From Auanema rhodensis (Eukaryota; Nematoda; Chromadorea; Rhabditida; Rhabditidae): a DNA stretch of 64,000 nucleotides. Numbering within the stretch: position 1 is the first letter of the stretch; each line of letters starts with the position of its first letter. The stretch is from NCBI GenBank assembly GCA_964057225.1, contig OZ059900.1, positions 1,808,501 to 1,872,500 on the forward strand, in the 5' to 3' direction. Positions 1 to 11,192 of the stretch are shown here, one piece after another. Under the pieces are notes generated by a model. The model saw only the letters and a program-made list of their open reading frames with translations, did not search any database and had not been told where the DNA came from. The position numbers and the translations under genes are program-made.

Positions 1-100
1 CTCATATATATGATCAAAAGCATAGTTTTATTGTCTATGACAACAAAAGTCATCAATTAAATGCTAGTGATGTTCAAATACTGAATTTCGCTCAAATAGC

Positions 101-178
101 ATTACTACACTAAGTATGGTCGTTTTTATGCCTTTAACACCATATACTCACCGATTTTTGGTACAAAATCTGTAATAC
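101..178 (+). other. Nearly invariant core of the monomer (representative copy)
   Basis: This stretch begins ATTACTACACTAAGTATGG and ends AAAATCTGTAATAC. It is almost unchanged in all copies of the window while flanking parts carry the class-defining differences. Exceptions that I found: GCTTTAC for GCATTAC in many a-class copies and GCTCTAC at 38335; GTTTTCATG at 5690, 8819, 11948, 54000 and 57823; ATGCTTTTAA at 6042, 9171, 12300 and 58175; GGTTCAAAA near 51603; TGATAC for TAATAC at 5042, 8171, 11300, 50919, 53005, 55437 and 57175; TAATAGTTG near 23467. Most exceptions recur at HOR spacing, so the number of independent mutations is small. Whether the conservation reflects protein binding or simply recent homogenisation cannot be decided here. 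Confidence 0.75.
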
Positions 179-273
179 TCGTAAATTTTGATCATATTCG
201 GTGAGATTCGAGAATCAAACACACAATACACGAAATAAGTTTATTTTGACGAGTTTGCACTGGTATTTATTCA

Positions 274-285
274 TTTTGATCAAAA
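274..285. other. Perfect 12-bp palindrome TTTTGATCAAAA (representative copy)
   Basis: TTTTGATCAAAA reads the same on both strands and occurs in nearly every monomer. It is one of three TGATCA sites per unit (11-16, 189-194 and 277-282 in the first monomer, spaced 178, 88 and 81 bases). In k-class monomers the centre is TTTTCATCAAA (for example C at 6188, 9317 and 12446), which destroys both the palindrome and the site. Confidence 0.9.
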
Positions 286-326
286 AAGGTCGAAAATAGA
301 AAGAATTTTTGAATTTTCCGAGTTTT
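282..326 (+). other. Phased A/T tracts, predicted curved DNA (representative copy)
   Basis: Short homopolymer runs lie at 282-287 (A6), 293-296 (A4), 306-310 (T5), 314-317 (T4) and 323-326 (T4), with centres roughly one helical turn apart. Runs of A or T in near-helical phase are known to bend DNA. The pattern repeats in every monomer of the window, so the curvature, if real, recurs about every 348 bp. Curvature itself is inferred, not measured. Confidence 0.55.
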
Positions 327-347
327 GAGTCCAATTGGGCTAAATCG

Positions 348-695
348 CTCATATATATGATCAAAAGCATAGTTTTACTGTCTATGATAACAAAAGTCTT
401 CAAATATACACTAATAATGTGTAAATCACTGAATTTCACTCAAATAGCTTTACTACACTAAGTATGGTCGTTTTTATGCCTTTAACACCATATACTCACC
501 GATTTTTGGTACAAAATCTGTAATACTCGTAAATTTCGATCATATTCGTTAAGATTCGAGAATCAAACACACAATACACGAAATAAGTTTATTTTTACGA
601 GTTTGCACTGATATTTATTCATTTTGATCAAAAAAGGTCGAAAATAGAAAGAATTTTTGAATTTTCCGAGTTTTGAGTCCAATTGGGCTAAATCG
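348..695 (+). repeat. Representative 348-bp monomer, L version
   Basis: Same unit as 1-347, but the segment after the first TGATCA is the L version: CTTCAAATATACACTAATAA, then AATCACTGAATTTCACTC. The L segment is one base longer than S, which explains the 347/348 alternation seen across the window. The L and S segments differ at many positions within about 45 bases, while the next 78 bases are almost identical in both, so the differences are strongly clustered. Confidence 0.93.
349..360. other. Perfect 12-bp palindrome TCATATATATGA (representative copy)
   Basis: TCATATATATGA is self-complementary and sits at the start of most monomers, overlapping the first TGATCA. Class-specific changes break it: TCATATATAAGATC in e-class monomers, CTAATATATATG in a' monomers (for example 2435 and 3825), CTCATGTATATG at 2788 and 4178, and GCCCATATATATG at 60826. 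Confidence 0.88.
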
Positions 696-2085
696 CTCAT
701 ATATATGATCAAAAGCATAGTTTCACTGTCTATGATAACAAAAGTCTTCAAATATACACTAGTAATGATGAAATCACTGAATTTCACTCAAATAGCATTA
801 CTACACTAAGTATGGTCGTTTTTATGCCTTTAACACCATATACTCACCGATTTTTGGTACAAAATCTGTAATACTTGTAAATTTTGATCATATTTGTTAA
901 GATTCGAGAATCAAACACATAATACACGAAATAAGTCTATTTTTACAAGTTTGCACTGATATTTATTCATTTTGATCAAAAAAGGTCGAAAATAGAAAGA
1001 ATTTTTGAAATTTCCGAGTTTTGAGTCCAATTTGGCTAAATCGCTCATATATATGATCAAAAGCATAGTGTTATTGTCTATAACAACAAAAGTCATCAAT
1101 TAAACGCTAGTGATGTTTAAATACTGAATTTCGCTCAAATAGCATTACTACACTAAGTATGGTCGTTTTTATGCCTTTAACACCATATACTCACCGATTT
1201 TTGGTACAAAATCTGTAATACTCGTAAATTTTGATCATATTCGTTAAGATTTGAGAATCAAACATACAATACACAAAATCAGTCTATTTTTATGAGCTTG
1301 CACTGATATATATTCATTTTGATCAAAAAAGGTCGAAAATAGAAAGAATTTTTGAAATTTCCGAGTTTTGAGTCTAATTTGGCTAAATCGCTCATATATA
1401 TGATCAAAAGCATAGTTTTATTGTCTATGACAACAAAAGTCATCAATTAAATGCTAGTGATGTTTAAATACTGAATTTCGCTCAAATAGCATTACTACAC
1501 TAAGTATGGTCGTTTTTATGCCTTTAACACCATATACTCACCGATTTTTGGTACAAAATCTGTAATACTCGTAAATTTTGATCATATCCGGTGAGATTCG
1601 AGAATCAAACACACAATACACGAAATAAGTTTATTTTGACGAGTTTGCACTGGTATTTATTCATTTTGATCAAAAAAGGTCGAAAATAGAAAGAATTTTT
1701 GAATTTTCCGAGTTTTGAGTCCAATTGGGCTAAATCGCTCATATATATGATCAAAAGCATAGTTTTACTGTCTATGATAACAAAAGTCTTCAAATATACA
1801 CTAATAATGTGTAAATCACTGAATTTCACTCAAATAGCTTTACTACACTAAGTATGGTCGTTTTTATGCCTTTAACACCATATACTCACCGATTTTTGGT
1901 ACAAAATCTGTAATACTCGTAAATTTCGATCATATTCGTTAAGATTCGAGAATCAAACACACAATACACGAAATAAGTTTATTTTTACGAGTTTGCACTG
2001 ATATTTATTCATTTTGATCAAAAAAGGTCGAAAATAGAAAGAATTTTTGAATTTTCCGAGTTTTGAGTCCAATTGGGCTAAATCG

Positions 2086-2434
2086 CTCATATATATGATC
2101 AAAAGCATAGTTTCACTGTCTATGATAACAAAAGTCTTCAAATATACACTAGTAATGATTAAATCACTGAATTTCACTCAAATAGCATTACTACACTAAG
2201 TATGGTCGTTTTTATGCCTTTAACACCATATACTCACCGATTTTTGGTACAAAATCTGTAATACTTGTAAATTTTGATCATATTTGTTAAGATTCGAGAA
2301 TCAAACACATAATACACGAAATAAGTCTATTTTTACAAGTTTGCACTGATATTTATTCATTTTGATCAAAAAAAGGTCGAAAATAGAAAAATTTTTTGAA
2401 TTTTCCGAGTTTTGAGTCCAATTGGGCTAAATCG
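2086..2434 (+). repeat. 349-bp monomer variant with an extra A (e-class)
   Basis: An L-version monomer that also carries seven A instead of six after the third TGATC (2368-2374), followed by GAAAAATTTTTTGAA, giving 349 bp. The same seven-A form recurs in e-class monomers, for example near 6890, 10018, 17320, 23574, 28785, 36085, 40255, 43733, 45121, 47206, 60768 and 63194. It is therefore an inherited class marker rather than random sequencing noise. Confidence 0.85.
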
Positions 2435-4907
2435 CTAATATATATGATCAAAAGCATAGTTTTACTGTCTATGATAACAAAAGTCTTCAAATATACACTA
2501 ATAATGTGTAAATCACTGAATTTCACTCAAATAGCTTTACTACACTAAGTATGGTCGTTTTTATGCCTTTAACACCATATACTCACCGATTTTTGGTACA
2601 AAATCTGTAATACTCGTAAATTTCGATCATATTCGTTAAGATTCGAGAATCAAACACACAATACACGAAATAAGTTTATTTTTACGAGTTTGCACTGATA
2701 TTTATTCATTTTGATCAAAAAAGGTCGAAAATAGAAAGAATTTTTGAATTTTCCGAGTTTTGAGTCCAATTGGGCTAAATCGCTCATGTATATGATCAAA
2801 AGCATAGTTTCACTGTCTATGATAACAAAAGTCTTCAAATATACACTAATAATGATTAAATCACTGAATTTCACTCAAATAGCATTACTACACTAAGTAT
2901 GGTCGTTTTTATGCCTTTAACACCATATACTCACCGATTTTTGGTACAAAATCTGTAATACTTGTAAATTTTGATCATATTTGTTAAGATTCGAGAATCA
3001 AACACATAATACACAAAATAAGTCTATTTTTACAAGTTTGCACTGATATTTATTCATTTTGATCAAAAAAGGTCGAAAATAGAAAGAATTTTTGAAATTT
3101 CCGAGTTTTGAGTCCAATTTGGCTAAATCGCTCATATATATGATCAAAAGCATAGTTTTATTGTCTATAACAACAAAAGTCATCAATTAAACGCTAGTGA
3201 TGTTTAAATACTGAATTTCGCTCAAATAGCATTACTACACTAAGTATGGTCGTTTTTATGCCTTTAACACCATATACTCACCGATTTTTGGTACAAAATC
3301 TGTAATACTCGTAGATTTTGATCATATTCGGTGAGATTCGAGAATCAAACACACAATACACGAAATAAGTTTATTTTTACGAGTTTGCACTGATATTTAT
3401 TCATTTTGATCAAAAAAGGTCGAAAATAGAAAGAATTTTTGAATTTTCCGAGTTTTGAGTCGAATTGGGCTAAATCGCTCATATATATGATCAAAAGCAT
3501 AGTTTTACTGTCTATGACAACAAAAGTCATCAATTAAATGCTAGTGATGTTTAAATACTGAATTTCGCTCAAATAGCATTACTACACTAAGTATGGTCGT
3601 TTTTATGCCTTTAACACCATATACTCACCGATTTTTGGTACAAAATCTGTAATACTCGTAAATTTTGATCATATTCGGTGAGATTCGAGAATCAAACACA
3701 CAATACACGAAATAAGTTTATTTTGACGAGTTTGCACTGGTATTTATTCATTTTGATCAAAAAAGGTCGAAAATAGAAAGAATTTTTGAATTTTCCGAGT
3801 TTTGAGTCTAATTTGGCTAAATCGCTAATATATATGATCAAAAGCATAGTTTTACTGTCTATGATAACAAAAGTCTTCAAATATACACTAATAATGTGTA
3901 AATCACTGAATTTCACTCAAATAGCTTTACTACACTAAGTATGGTCGTTTTTATGCCTTTAACACCATATACTCACCGATTTTTGGTACAAAATCTGTAA
4001 TACTCGTAAATTTCGATCATATTCGTTAAGATTCGAGAATCAAACACACAATACACGAAATAAGTCTATTTTTACAAGTTTGCACTGATATTTATTCATT
4101 TTGATCAAAAAAGGTCGAAAATAGAAAGAATTTTTGAATTTTCCGAGTTTTGAGTCCAATTGGGCTAAATCGCTCATGTATATGATCAAAAGCATAGTTT
4201 CACTGTCTATGATAACAAAAGTCTTCAAATATACACTAATAATGATTAAATCACTGAATTTCACTCAAATAGCATTACTACACTAAGTATGGTCGTTTTT
4301 ATGCCTTTAACACCATATACTCACCGATTTTTGGTACAAAATCTGTAATACTTGTAAATTTTGATCATATTTGTTAAGATTCGAGAATCAAACACATAAT
4401 ACACAAAATAAGTCTATTTTTACAAGTTTGCACTGATATTTATTCATTTTGATCAAAAAAGGTCGAAAATAGAAAGAATTTTTGAAATTTCCGAGTTTTG
4501 AGTCCAATTTGGCTAAATCGCTCATATATATGATCAAAAGCATAGTTTTATTGTCTATAACAACAAAAGTCATCAATTAAACGCTAGTGATGTTTAAATA
4601 CTGAATTTCGCTCAAATAGCATTACTACACTAAGTATGGTCGTTTTTATGCCTTTAACACCATATACTCACCGATTTTTGGTACAAAATCTGTAATACTC
4701 GTAGATTTTGATCATATTCGGTGAGATTCGAGAATCAAACACACAATACACGAAATAAGTTTATTTTTACGAGTTTGCACTGATATTTATTCATTTTGAT
4801 CAAAAAAGGTCGAAAATAGAAAGAATTTTTGAATTTTCCGAGTTTTGAGTCGAATTGGGCTAAATCGCTCATATATATGATCAAAAGCATAGTTTTACTG
4901 TCTATGA
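2435..4907 (+). repeat. 4-monomer duplication, lag 1390 bp
   Basis: Bases 2435-3517 match 3825-4907 at a lag of 1390. Private markers are shared: CTCATGTATATG at 2788 and 4178, and CGTAGATTTT at 3314 and 4704. I found two differences (2676/4066 and 2686/4076). The matched length (1083 bp) is shorter than the lag, so the stretch between 3518 and 3824 has a different history, probably a later conversion or exchange. Confidence 0.8.
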
Positions 4908-4934
4908 TAACAAAAGTCTTCAAATATACACTAA

Positions 4935-7900
4935 TAATGATTAAATCACTGAATTTCACTCAAATAGCATTACTACACTAAGTATGGTCGTTTTTATGCC
5001 TTTAACACCATATACTCACCGATTTTTGGTACAAAATCTGTGATACTCGTAAATTTTGATCATATTCGTTAAGATTTGAGAATCAAACATACAATACACA
5101 AAATCAGTCTATTTTTATGAGCTTGCACTGATATATATTCATTTTGATCAAAAAAGGTCGAAAATAGAATGAATTTTTGAAATTTCCGAGTTTTGAGTCT
5201 AATTTGGCTAAATCGCTCATATATATGATCAAAAGCATAGTTTTACTGTCTATGATAACAAAAGTCTTCAAATATACACTAATAATGATTAAATCACTGA
5301 TTTTCAGTCAAATAGCATTACTACACTAAGTATGGTCGTTTTTATGCCTTTAACACCATATACTCACCGATTTTTGGTACAAAATCTGTAATACTTGTAA
5401 ATTTTGATCATATTTGTTAAGATTCGAGAATCAAACACATAATACACGAAATAAGTCTATTTTTACAAGTTTGCACTGATATTTATTCATTTTGATCAAA
5501 AAAGGTCGAAAATAGAAAAATTTTTTGAAATTTCCGAGTTTTGAGTCCAATTTGGCTAAATCGCTCATATATAAGATCAAAAGCATAGTTTTATTGTCTA
5601 TAACAACAAAAGTCATCAATTAAACGCTAGTGATATTTAAATACTGATTTTCGCTCAAGTAGCATTACTACACTAAGTATGGTCGTTTTCATGCCTTTAA
5701 CACCATATACTCACCGATTTTTGGTACAAAATCTGTAATACTTGTAAATTTTGATCATATTCGTTAAGATTTGAGAATCGAACATACAATACACAAAATC
5801 AGTCTATTTTTATGAGCTTGCACTGATATATATTCATTTTGATCAAAAAAGGTCGAAAATAGAAAGAATTTTTGAAATTTCCGAGTTTTGAGTCTAATTT
5901 GGCTAAATCGCTCATATATATGATCAGAAGCATAGTTTTAATGTCTATGACAACAAAAATCATCAATTAAACGCTAGTGATATTTAAATACTGATTTTCG
6001 CTCAAATAGCATTACTACACTAAGTATGGTCGTTTTTATGCTTTTAACACCATATACTCACCGATTTTTGGTACAAAATCTGTAATACTCGTAAAATTTG
6101 ATCATATTTGTTAAGATTTGAGAATCAAACACACAATACACAAAATCAGTCTATTTTTATGAGTTTACACTGATATATATTCATTTTCATCAAAAAAGGT
6201 CGAAAATAGAAAGAATTTTTGAATTTTCCGAGTTTTGAGTCGAATTGGGCTAAATCGCTCATATAAATGATCAAAAGCATAGTTTTACTGTCTATGATAA
6301 CAAAAGTCTTCAAATATACACTAATAATGATTAAATCACTGAATTTCACTCAAATAGCATTACTACACTAAGTATGGTCGTTTTTATGCCTTTAACACCA
6401 TATACTCACCGATTTTTGGTACAAAATCTGTAATACTCGTAAATTTCGATCATATTCGTTAAGATTCGAGAATCAAACACACAATACACGAAATAAGTTT
6501 ATTTTGACGAATTTGCACTGATATTTATTCATTTTGATCAAAAAAGGTCGAAAATAGAAAGAATTTTTTAATTTTCCGAGTTTTGAGTCCAATTGGGCTA
6601 AATCGCTCATATATATGATCAAAAGCATAGTTTCACTGTCTATGATAACAAAAGTCTTCAAATATACACTAGTAATGATTAAATCACTGAATTTCACTCA
6701 AATAGCATTACTACACTAAGTATGGTCGTTTTTATGCCTTTAACACCATATACTCACCGATTTTTGGTACAAAATCTGTAATACTTGTAAATTTTGATCA
6801 TATTTGTTAAGATTCGAGAATCAAACACATAATACACGAAATAAGTCTATTTTTACAAGTTTGCACTGATATTTATTCATTTTGATCAAAAAAAGGTCGA
6901 AAATAGAAAAATTTTTTGAAATTTCCGAGTTTTGAGTCCAATTTGGCTAAATCGCTCATATATAAGATCAAAAGCATAGTTTTATTGTCTATAACAACAA
7001 AAGTCATCAATTAAACGCTAGTGATATTTAAATACTGATTTTCGCTCAAGTAGCATTACTACACTAAGTATGGTCGTTTTTATGCCTTTAACACCATATA
7101 CTCACCGATTTTTGGTACAAAATCTGTAATACTTGTAAATTTTGATCATATTCGTTAAGATTTGAGAATCGAACATACAATACACAAAATCAGTCTATTT
7201 TTATGAGCTTGCACTGATATATATTCATTTTGATCAAAAAAGGTCGAAAATAGAAAGAATTTTTGAAATTTCCGAGTTTTGAGTCTAATTTGGCTAAATC
7301 GCTCATATATATGATCAGAAGCATAGTTTTAATGTCTATGACAACAAAAATCATCAATTAAACGCTAGTGATATTTAAATACTGATTTTCGCTCAAGTAG
7401 CATTACTACACTAAGTATGGTCGTTTTTATGCCTTTAACACCATATACTCACCGATTTTTGGTACAAAATCTGTAATACTTGTAAATTTTGATCATATTC
7501 GTTAAGATTTGAGAATCGAACATACAATACACAAAATCAGTCTATTTTTATGAGCTTGCACTGATATATATTCATTTTGATCAAAAAAGGTCGAAAATAG
7601 AAAGAATTTTTGAATTTTCCGAGTTTTGAGTCGAATTGGGCTAAATCGCTCATATATATGATCAAAAGCATAGTTTTACTGTCTATGATAACAAAAGTCT
7701 TCAAATATACACTAATAATGATTAAATCACTGAATTTCACTCAAATAGCATTACTACACTAAGTATGGTCGTTTTTATGCCTTTAACACCATATACTCAC
7801 CGATTTTTGGTACAAAATCTGTAATACTCGTAAATTTCGATCATATTCGTTAAGATTCGAGAATCAAACACACAATACACGAAATAAGTTTATTTTGACG

Positions 7901-8063
7901 AATTTGCACTGATATTTATTCATTTTGATCAAAAAAGGTCGAAAATAGAAAGAATTTTTTAATTTTCCGAGTTTTGAGTCCAATTGGGCTAAATCGCTCA
8001 TATATATGATCAAAAGCATAGTTTCACTGTCTATGATAACAAAAGTCTTCAAATATACACTAG
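4935..8063 (+). repeat. 9-monomer higher-order repeat, copy 1 (3129 bp)
   Basis: Starts where identity with the sequence 3129 bases downstream begins (mismatch at 4934/8063). Class order: d with TGATACTCG, e, f, k, b, e, f, f/k hybrid, b. Within the unit, 6189-6780 also matches 7580-8171 at a lag of about 1391, so the 9-mer itself contains an older 4-monomer duplication. Private single-base differences from the other copies: T at 5521 and A at 6266. Confidence 0.93.
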
Positions 8064-11000
8064 TAATGATTAAATCACTGAATTTCACTCAAATAGCATT
8101 ACTACACTAAGTATGGTCGTTTTTATGCCTTTAACACCATATACTCACCGATTTTTGGTACAAAATCTGTGATACTCGTAAATTTTGATCATATTCGTTA
8201 AGATTTGAGAATCAAACATACAATACACAAAATCAGTCTATTTTTATGAGCTTGCACTGATATATATTCATTTTGATCAAAAAAGGTCGAAAATAGAATG
8301 AATTTTTGAAATTTCCGAGTTTTGAGTCTAATTTGGCTAAATCGCTCATATATATGATCAAAAGCATAGTTTTACTGTCTATGATAACAAAAGTCTTCAA
8401 ATATACACTAATAATGATTAAATCACTGATTTTCAGTCAAATAGCATTACTACACTAAGTATGGTCGTTTTTATGCCTTTAACACCATATACTCACCGAT
8501 TTTTGGTACAAAATCTGTAATACTTGTAAATTTTGATCATATTTGTTAAGATTCGAGAATCAAACACATAATACACGAAATAAGTCTATTTTTACAAGTT
8601 TGCACTGATATTTATTCATTTTGATCAAAAAAGGTCGAAAATAGAAAAAATTTTTGAAATTTCCGAGTTTTGAGTCCAATTTGGCTAAATCGCTCATATA
8701 TAAGATCAAAAGCATAGTTTTATTGTCTATAACAACGAAAGTCATCAATTAAACGCTAGTGATATTTAAATACTGATTTTCGCTCAAGTAGCATTACTAC
8801 ACTAAGTATGGTCGTTTTCATGCCTTTAACACCATATACTCACCGATTTTTGGTACAAAATCTGTAATACTTGTAAATTTTGATCATATTCGTTAAGATT
8901 TGAGAATCGAACATACAATACACAAAATCAGTCTATTTTTATGAGCTTGCACTGATATATATTCATTTTGATCAAAAAAGGTCGAAAATAGAAAGAATTT
9001 TTGAAATTTCCGAGTTTTGAGTCTAATTTGGCTAAATCGCTCATATATATGATCAGAAGCATAGTTTTAATGTCTATGACAACAAAAATCATCAATTAAA
9101 CGCTAGTGATATTTAAATACTGATTTTCGCTCAAATAGCATTACTACACTAAGTATGGTCGTTTTTATGCTTTTAACACCATATACTCACCGATTTTTGG
9201 TACAAAATCTGTAATACTCGTAAAATTTGATCATATTTGTTAAGATTTGAGAATCAAACACACAATACACAAAATCAGTCTATTTTTATGAGTTTACACT
9301 GATATATATTCATTTTCATCAAAAAAGGTCGAAAATAGAAAGAATTTTTGAATTTTCCGAGTTTTGAGTCGAATTGGGCTAAATCGCTCATATATATGAT
9401 CAAAAGCATAGTTTTACTGTCTATGATAACAAAAGTCTTCAAATATACACTAATAATGATTAAATCACTGAATTTCACTCAAATAGCATTACTACACTAA
9501 GTATGGTCGTTTTTATGCCTTTAACACCATATACTCACCGATTTTTGGTACAAAATCTGTAATACTCGTAAATTTCGATCATATTCGTTAAGATTCGAGA
9601 ATCAAACACACAATACACGAAATAAGTTTATTTTGACGAATTTGCACTGATATTTATTCATTTTGATCAAAAAAGGTCGAAAATAGAAAGAATTTTTTAA
9701 TTTTCCGAGTTTTGAGTCCAATTGGGCTAAATCGCTCATATATATGATCAAAAGCATAGTTTCACTGTCTATGATAACAAAAGTCTTCAAATATACACTA
9801 GTAATGATTAAATCACTGAATTTCACTCAAATAGCATTACTACACTAAGTATGGTCGTTTTTATGCCTTTAACACCATATACTCACCGATTTTTGGTACA
9901 AAATCTGTAATACTTGTAAATTTTGATCATATTTGTTAAGATTCGAGAATCAAACACATAATACACGAAATAAGTCTATTTTTACAAGTTTGCACTGATA
10001 TTTATTCATTTTGATCAAAAAAAGGTCGAAAATAGAAAAATTTTTTGAAATTTCCGAGTTTTGAGTCCAATTTGGCTAAATCGCTCATATATAAGATCAA
10101 AAGCATAGTTTTATTGTCTATAACAACAAAAGTCATCAATTAAACGCTAGTGATATTTAAATACTGATTTTCGCTCAAGTAGCATTACTACACTAAGTAT
10201 GGTCGTTTTTATGCCTTTAACACCATATACTCACCGATTTTTGGTACAAAATCTGTAATACTTGTAAATTTTGATCATATTCGTTAAGATTTGAGAATCG
10301 AACATACAATACACAAAATCAGTCTATTTTTATGAGCTTGCACTGATATATATTCATTTTGATCAAAAAAGGTCGAAAATAGAAAGAATTTTTGAAATTT
10401 CCGAGTTTTGAGTCTAATTTGGCTAAATCGCTCATATATATGATCAGAAGCATAGTTTTAATGTCTATGACAACAAAAATCATCAATTAAACGCTAGTGA
10501 TATTTAAATACTGATTTTCGCTCAAGTAGCATTACTACACTAAGTATGGTCGTTTTTATGCCTTTAACACCATATACTCACCGATTTTTGGTACAAAATC
10601 TGTAATACTTGTAAATTTTGATCATATTCGTTAAGATTTGAGAATCGAACATACAATACACAAAATCAGTCTATTTTTATGAGCTTGCACTGATATATAT
10701 TCATTTTGATCAAAAAAGGTCGAAAATAGAAAGAATTTTTGAATTTTCCGAGTTTTGAGTCGAATTGGGCTAAATCGCTCATATATATGATCAAAAGCAT
10801 AGTTTTACTGTCTATGATAACAAAAGTCTTCAAATATACACTAATAATGATTAAATCACTGAATTTCACTCAAATAGCATTACTACACTAAGTATGGTCG
10901 TTTTTATGCCTTTAACACCATATACTCACCGATTTTTGGTACAAAATCTGTAATACTCGTAAATTTCGATCATATTCGTTAAGATTTGAGAATCAAACAC

Positions 11001-11192
11001 ACAATACACGAAATAAGTTTATTTTGACGAATTTGCACTGATATTTATTCATTTTGATCAAAAAAGGTCGAAAATAGAAAGAATTTTTTAATTTTCCGAG
11101 TTTTGAGTCCAATTGGGCTAAATCGCTCATATATATGATCAAAAGCATAGTTTCACTGTCTATGATAACAAAAGTCTTCAAATATACACTAG
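8064..11192 (+). repeat. 9-monomer higher-order repeat, copy 2 (3129 bp)
   Basis: Same monomer order as copy 1 at an exact offset of 3129. Markers TGATACTCG (8171), GTTTTCATG (8819), ATGCTTTTAA (9171) and TTTTCATCAA (9317) all fall 3129 bases from their copy-1 positions. One private change was noticed, G at 8737 (AACAACGAAAG). T at 10987 (GATTTGAG for GATTCGAG) differs from the corresponding base of copy 1. Confidence 0.93.

Larger units (their letters stand above)
1..347 (+). repeat. Representative 347-bp monomer, S version
   Basis: This unit runs from CTCATATATATGATC to the base before the next copy of the same motif at 348. It carries the S segment at about 51-99: CATCAATTAAATGCTAGTG followed by TACTGAATTTCGCTC. 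It contains TGATCA at 11-16, 189-194 and 277-282, the conserved core at 101-178, and the a-class marker TGACGAGTTTGCACTGG near 247. Eleven CG dinucleotides are present, against about eight expected from its base composition, so CG is not depleted in this copy. The cut point is arbitrary, as in any tandem repeat. Confidence 0.95.
1..4934 (+). repeat. Left patchwork block of the array
   Basis: In order from TCAAAC at 215 the classes are a, b, c, d, a, b, e-like, b, c, a hybrid, a', b, c, and a hybrid with CGAATTGGG. The order a b c d a b e matches the part of the array starting at 38101. Bases 1 to about 2400 align with 37887-40286 at a constant offset of 37886, with only a few differences seen (C/T at 74, T/C at 450/38336, A/G near 927/38813). 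After about 2400 the order departs from that copy. Confidence 0.8.

Noticed and set aside
195-215. CENP-B box-like sequence (ATTCGTTAAGATTCGAG)
   Set aside because: It shares the initial TTCG with the mammalian CENP-B box but not the central A or the CGGG end, so the essential bases are missing.
349-360. TATA-like promoter at CATATATATG
   Set aside because: A TATA-like string in a 69% A+T repeat is expected by chance and there is no transcript unit beside it. Satellite transcription is possible but not shown by the sequence.
215-439. Open reading frame of 62-74 codons on the minus strand, repeated in most monomers
   Set aside because: It recurs only because the monomer recurs. It starts with GTG or TTG rather than ATG, and is broken or shifted in several classes (d, e and f copies lack it or carry a shorter form). 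Differences among copies often change amino acids, and it spans the monomer boundary. No domain is recognisable, and satellite repeats are not expected to code for protein.
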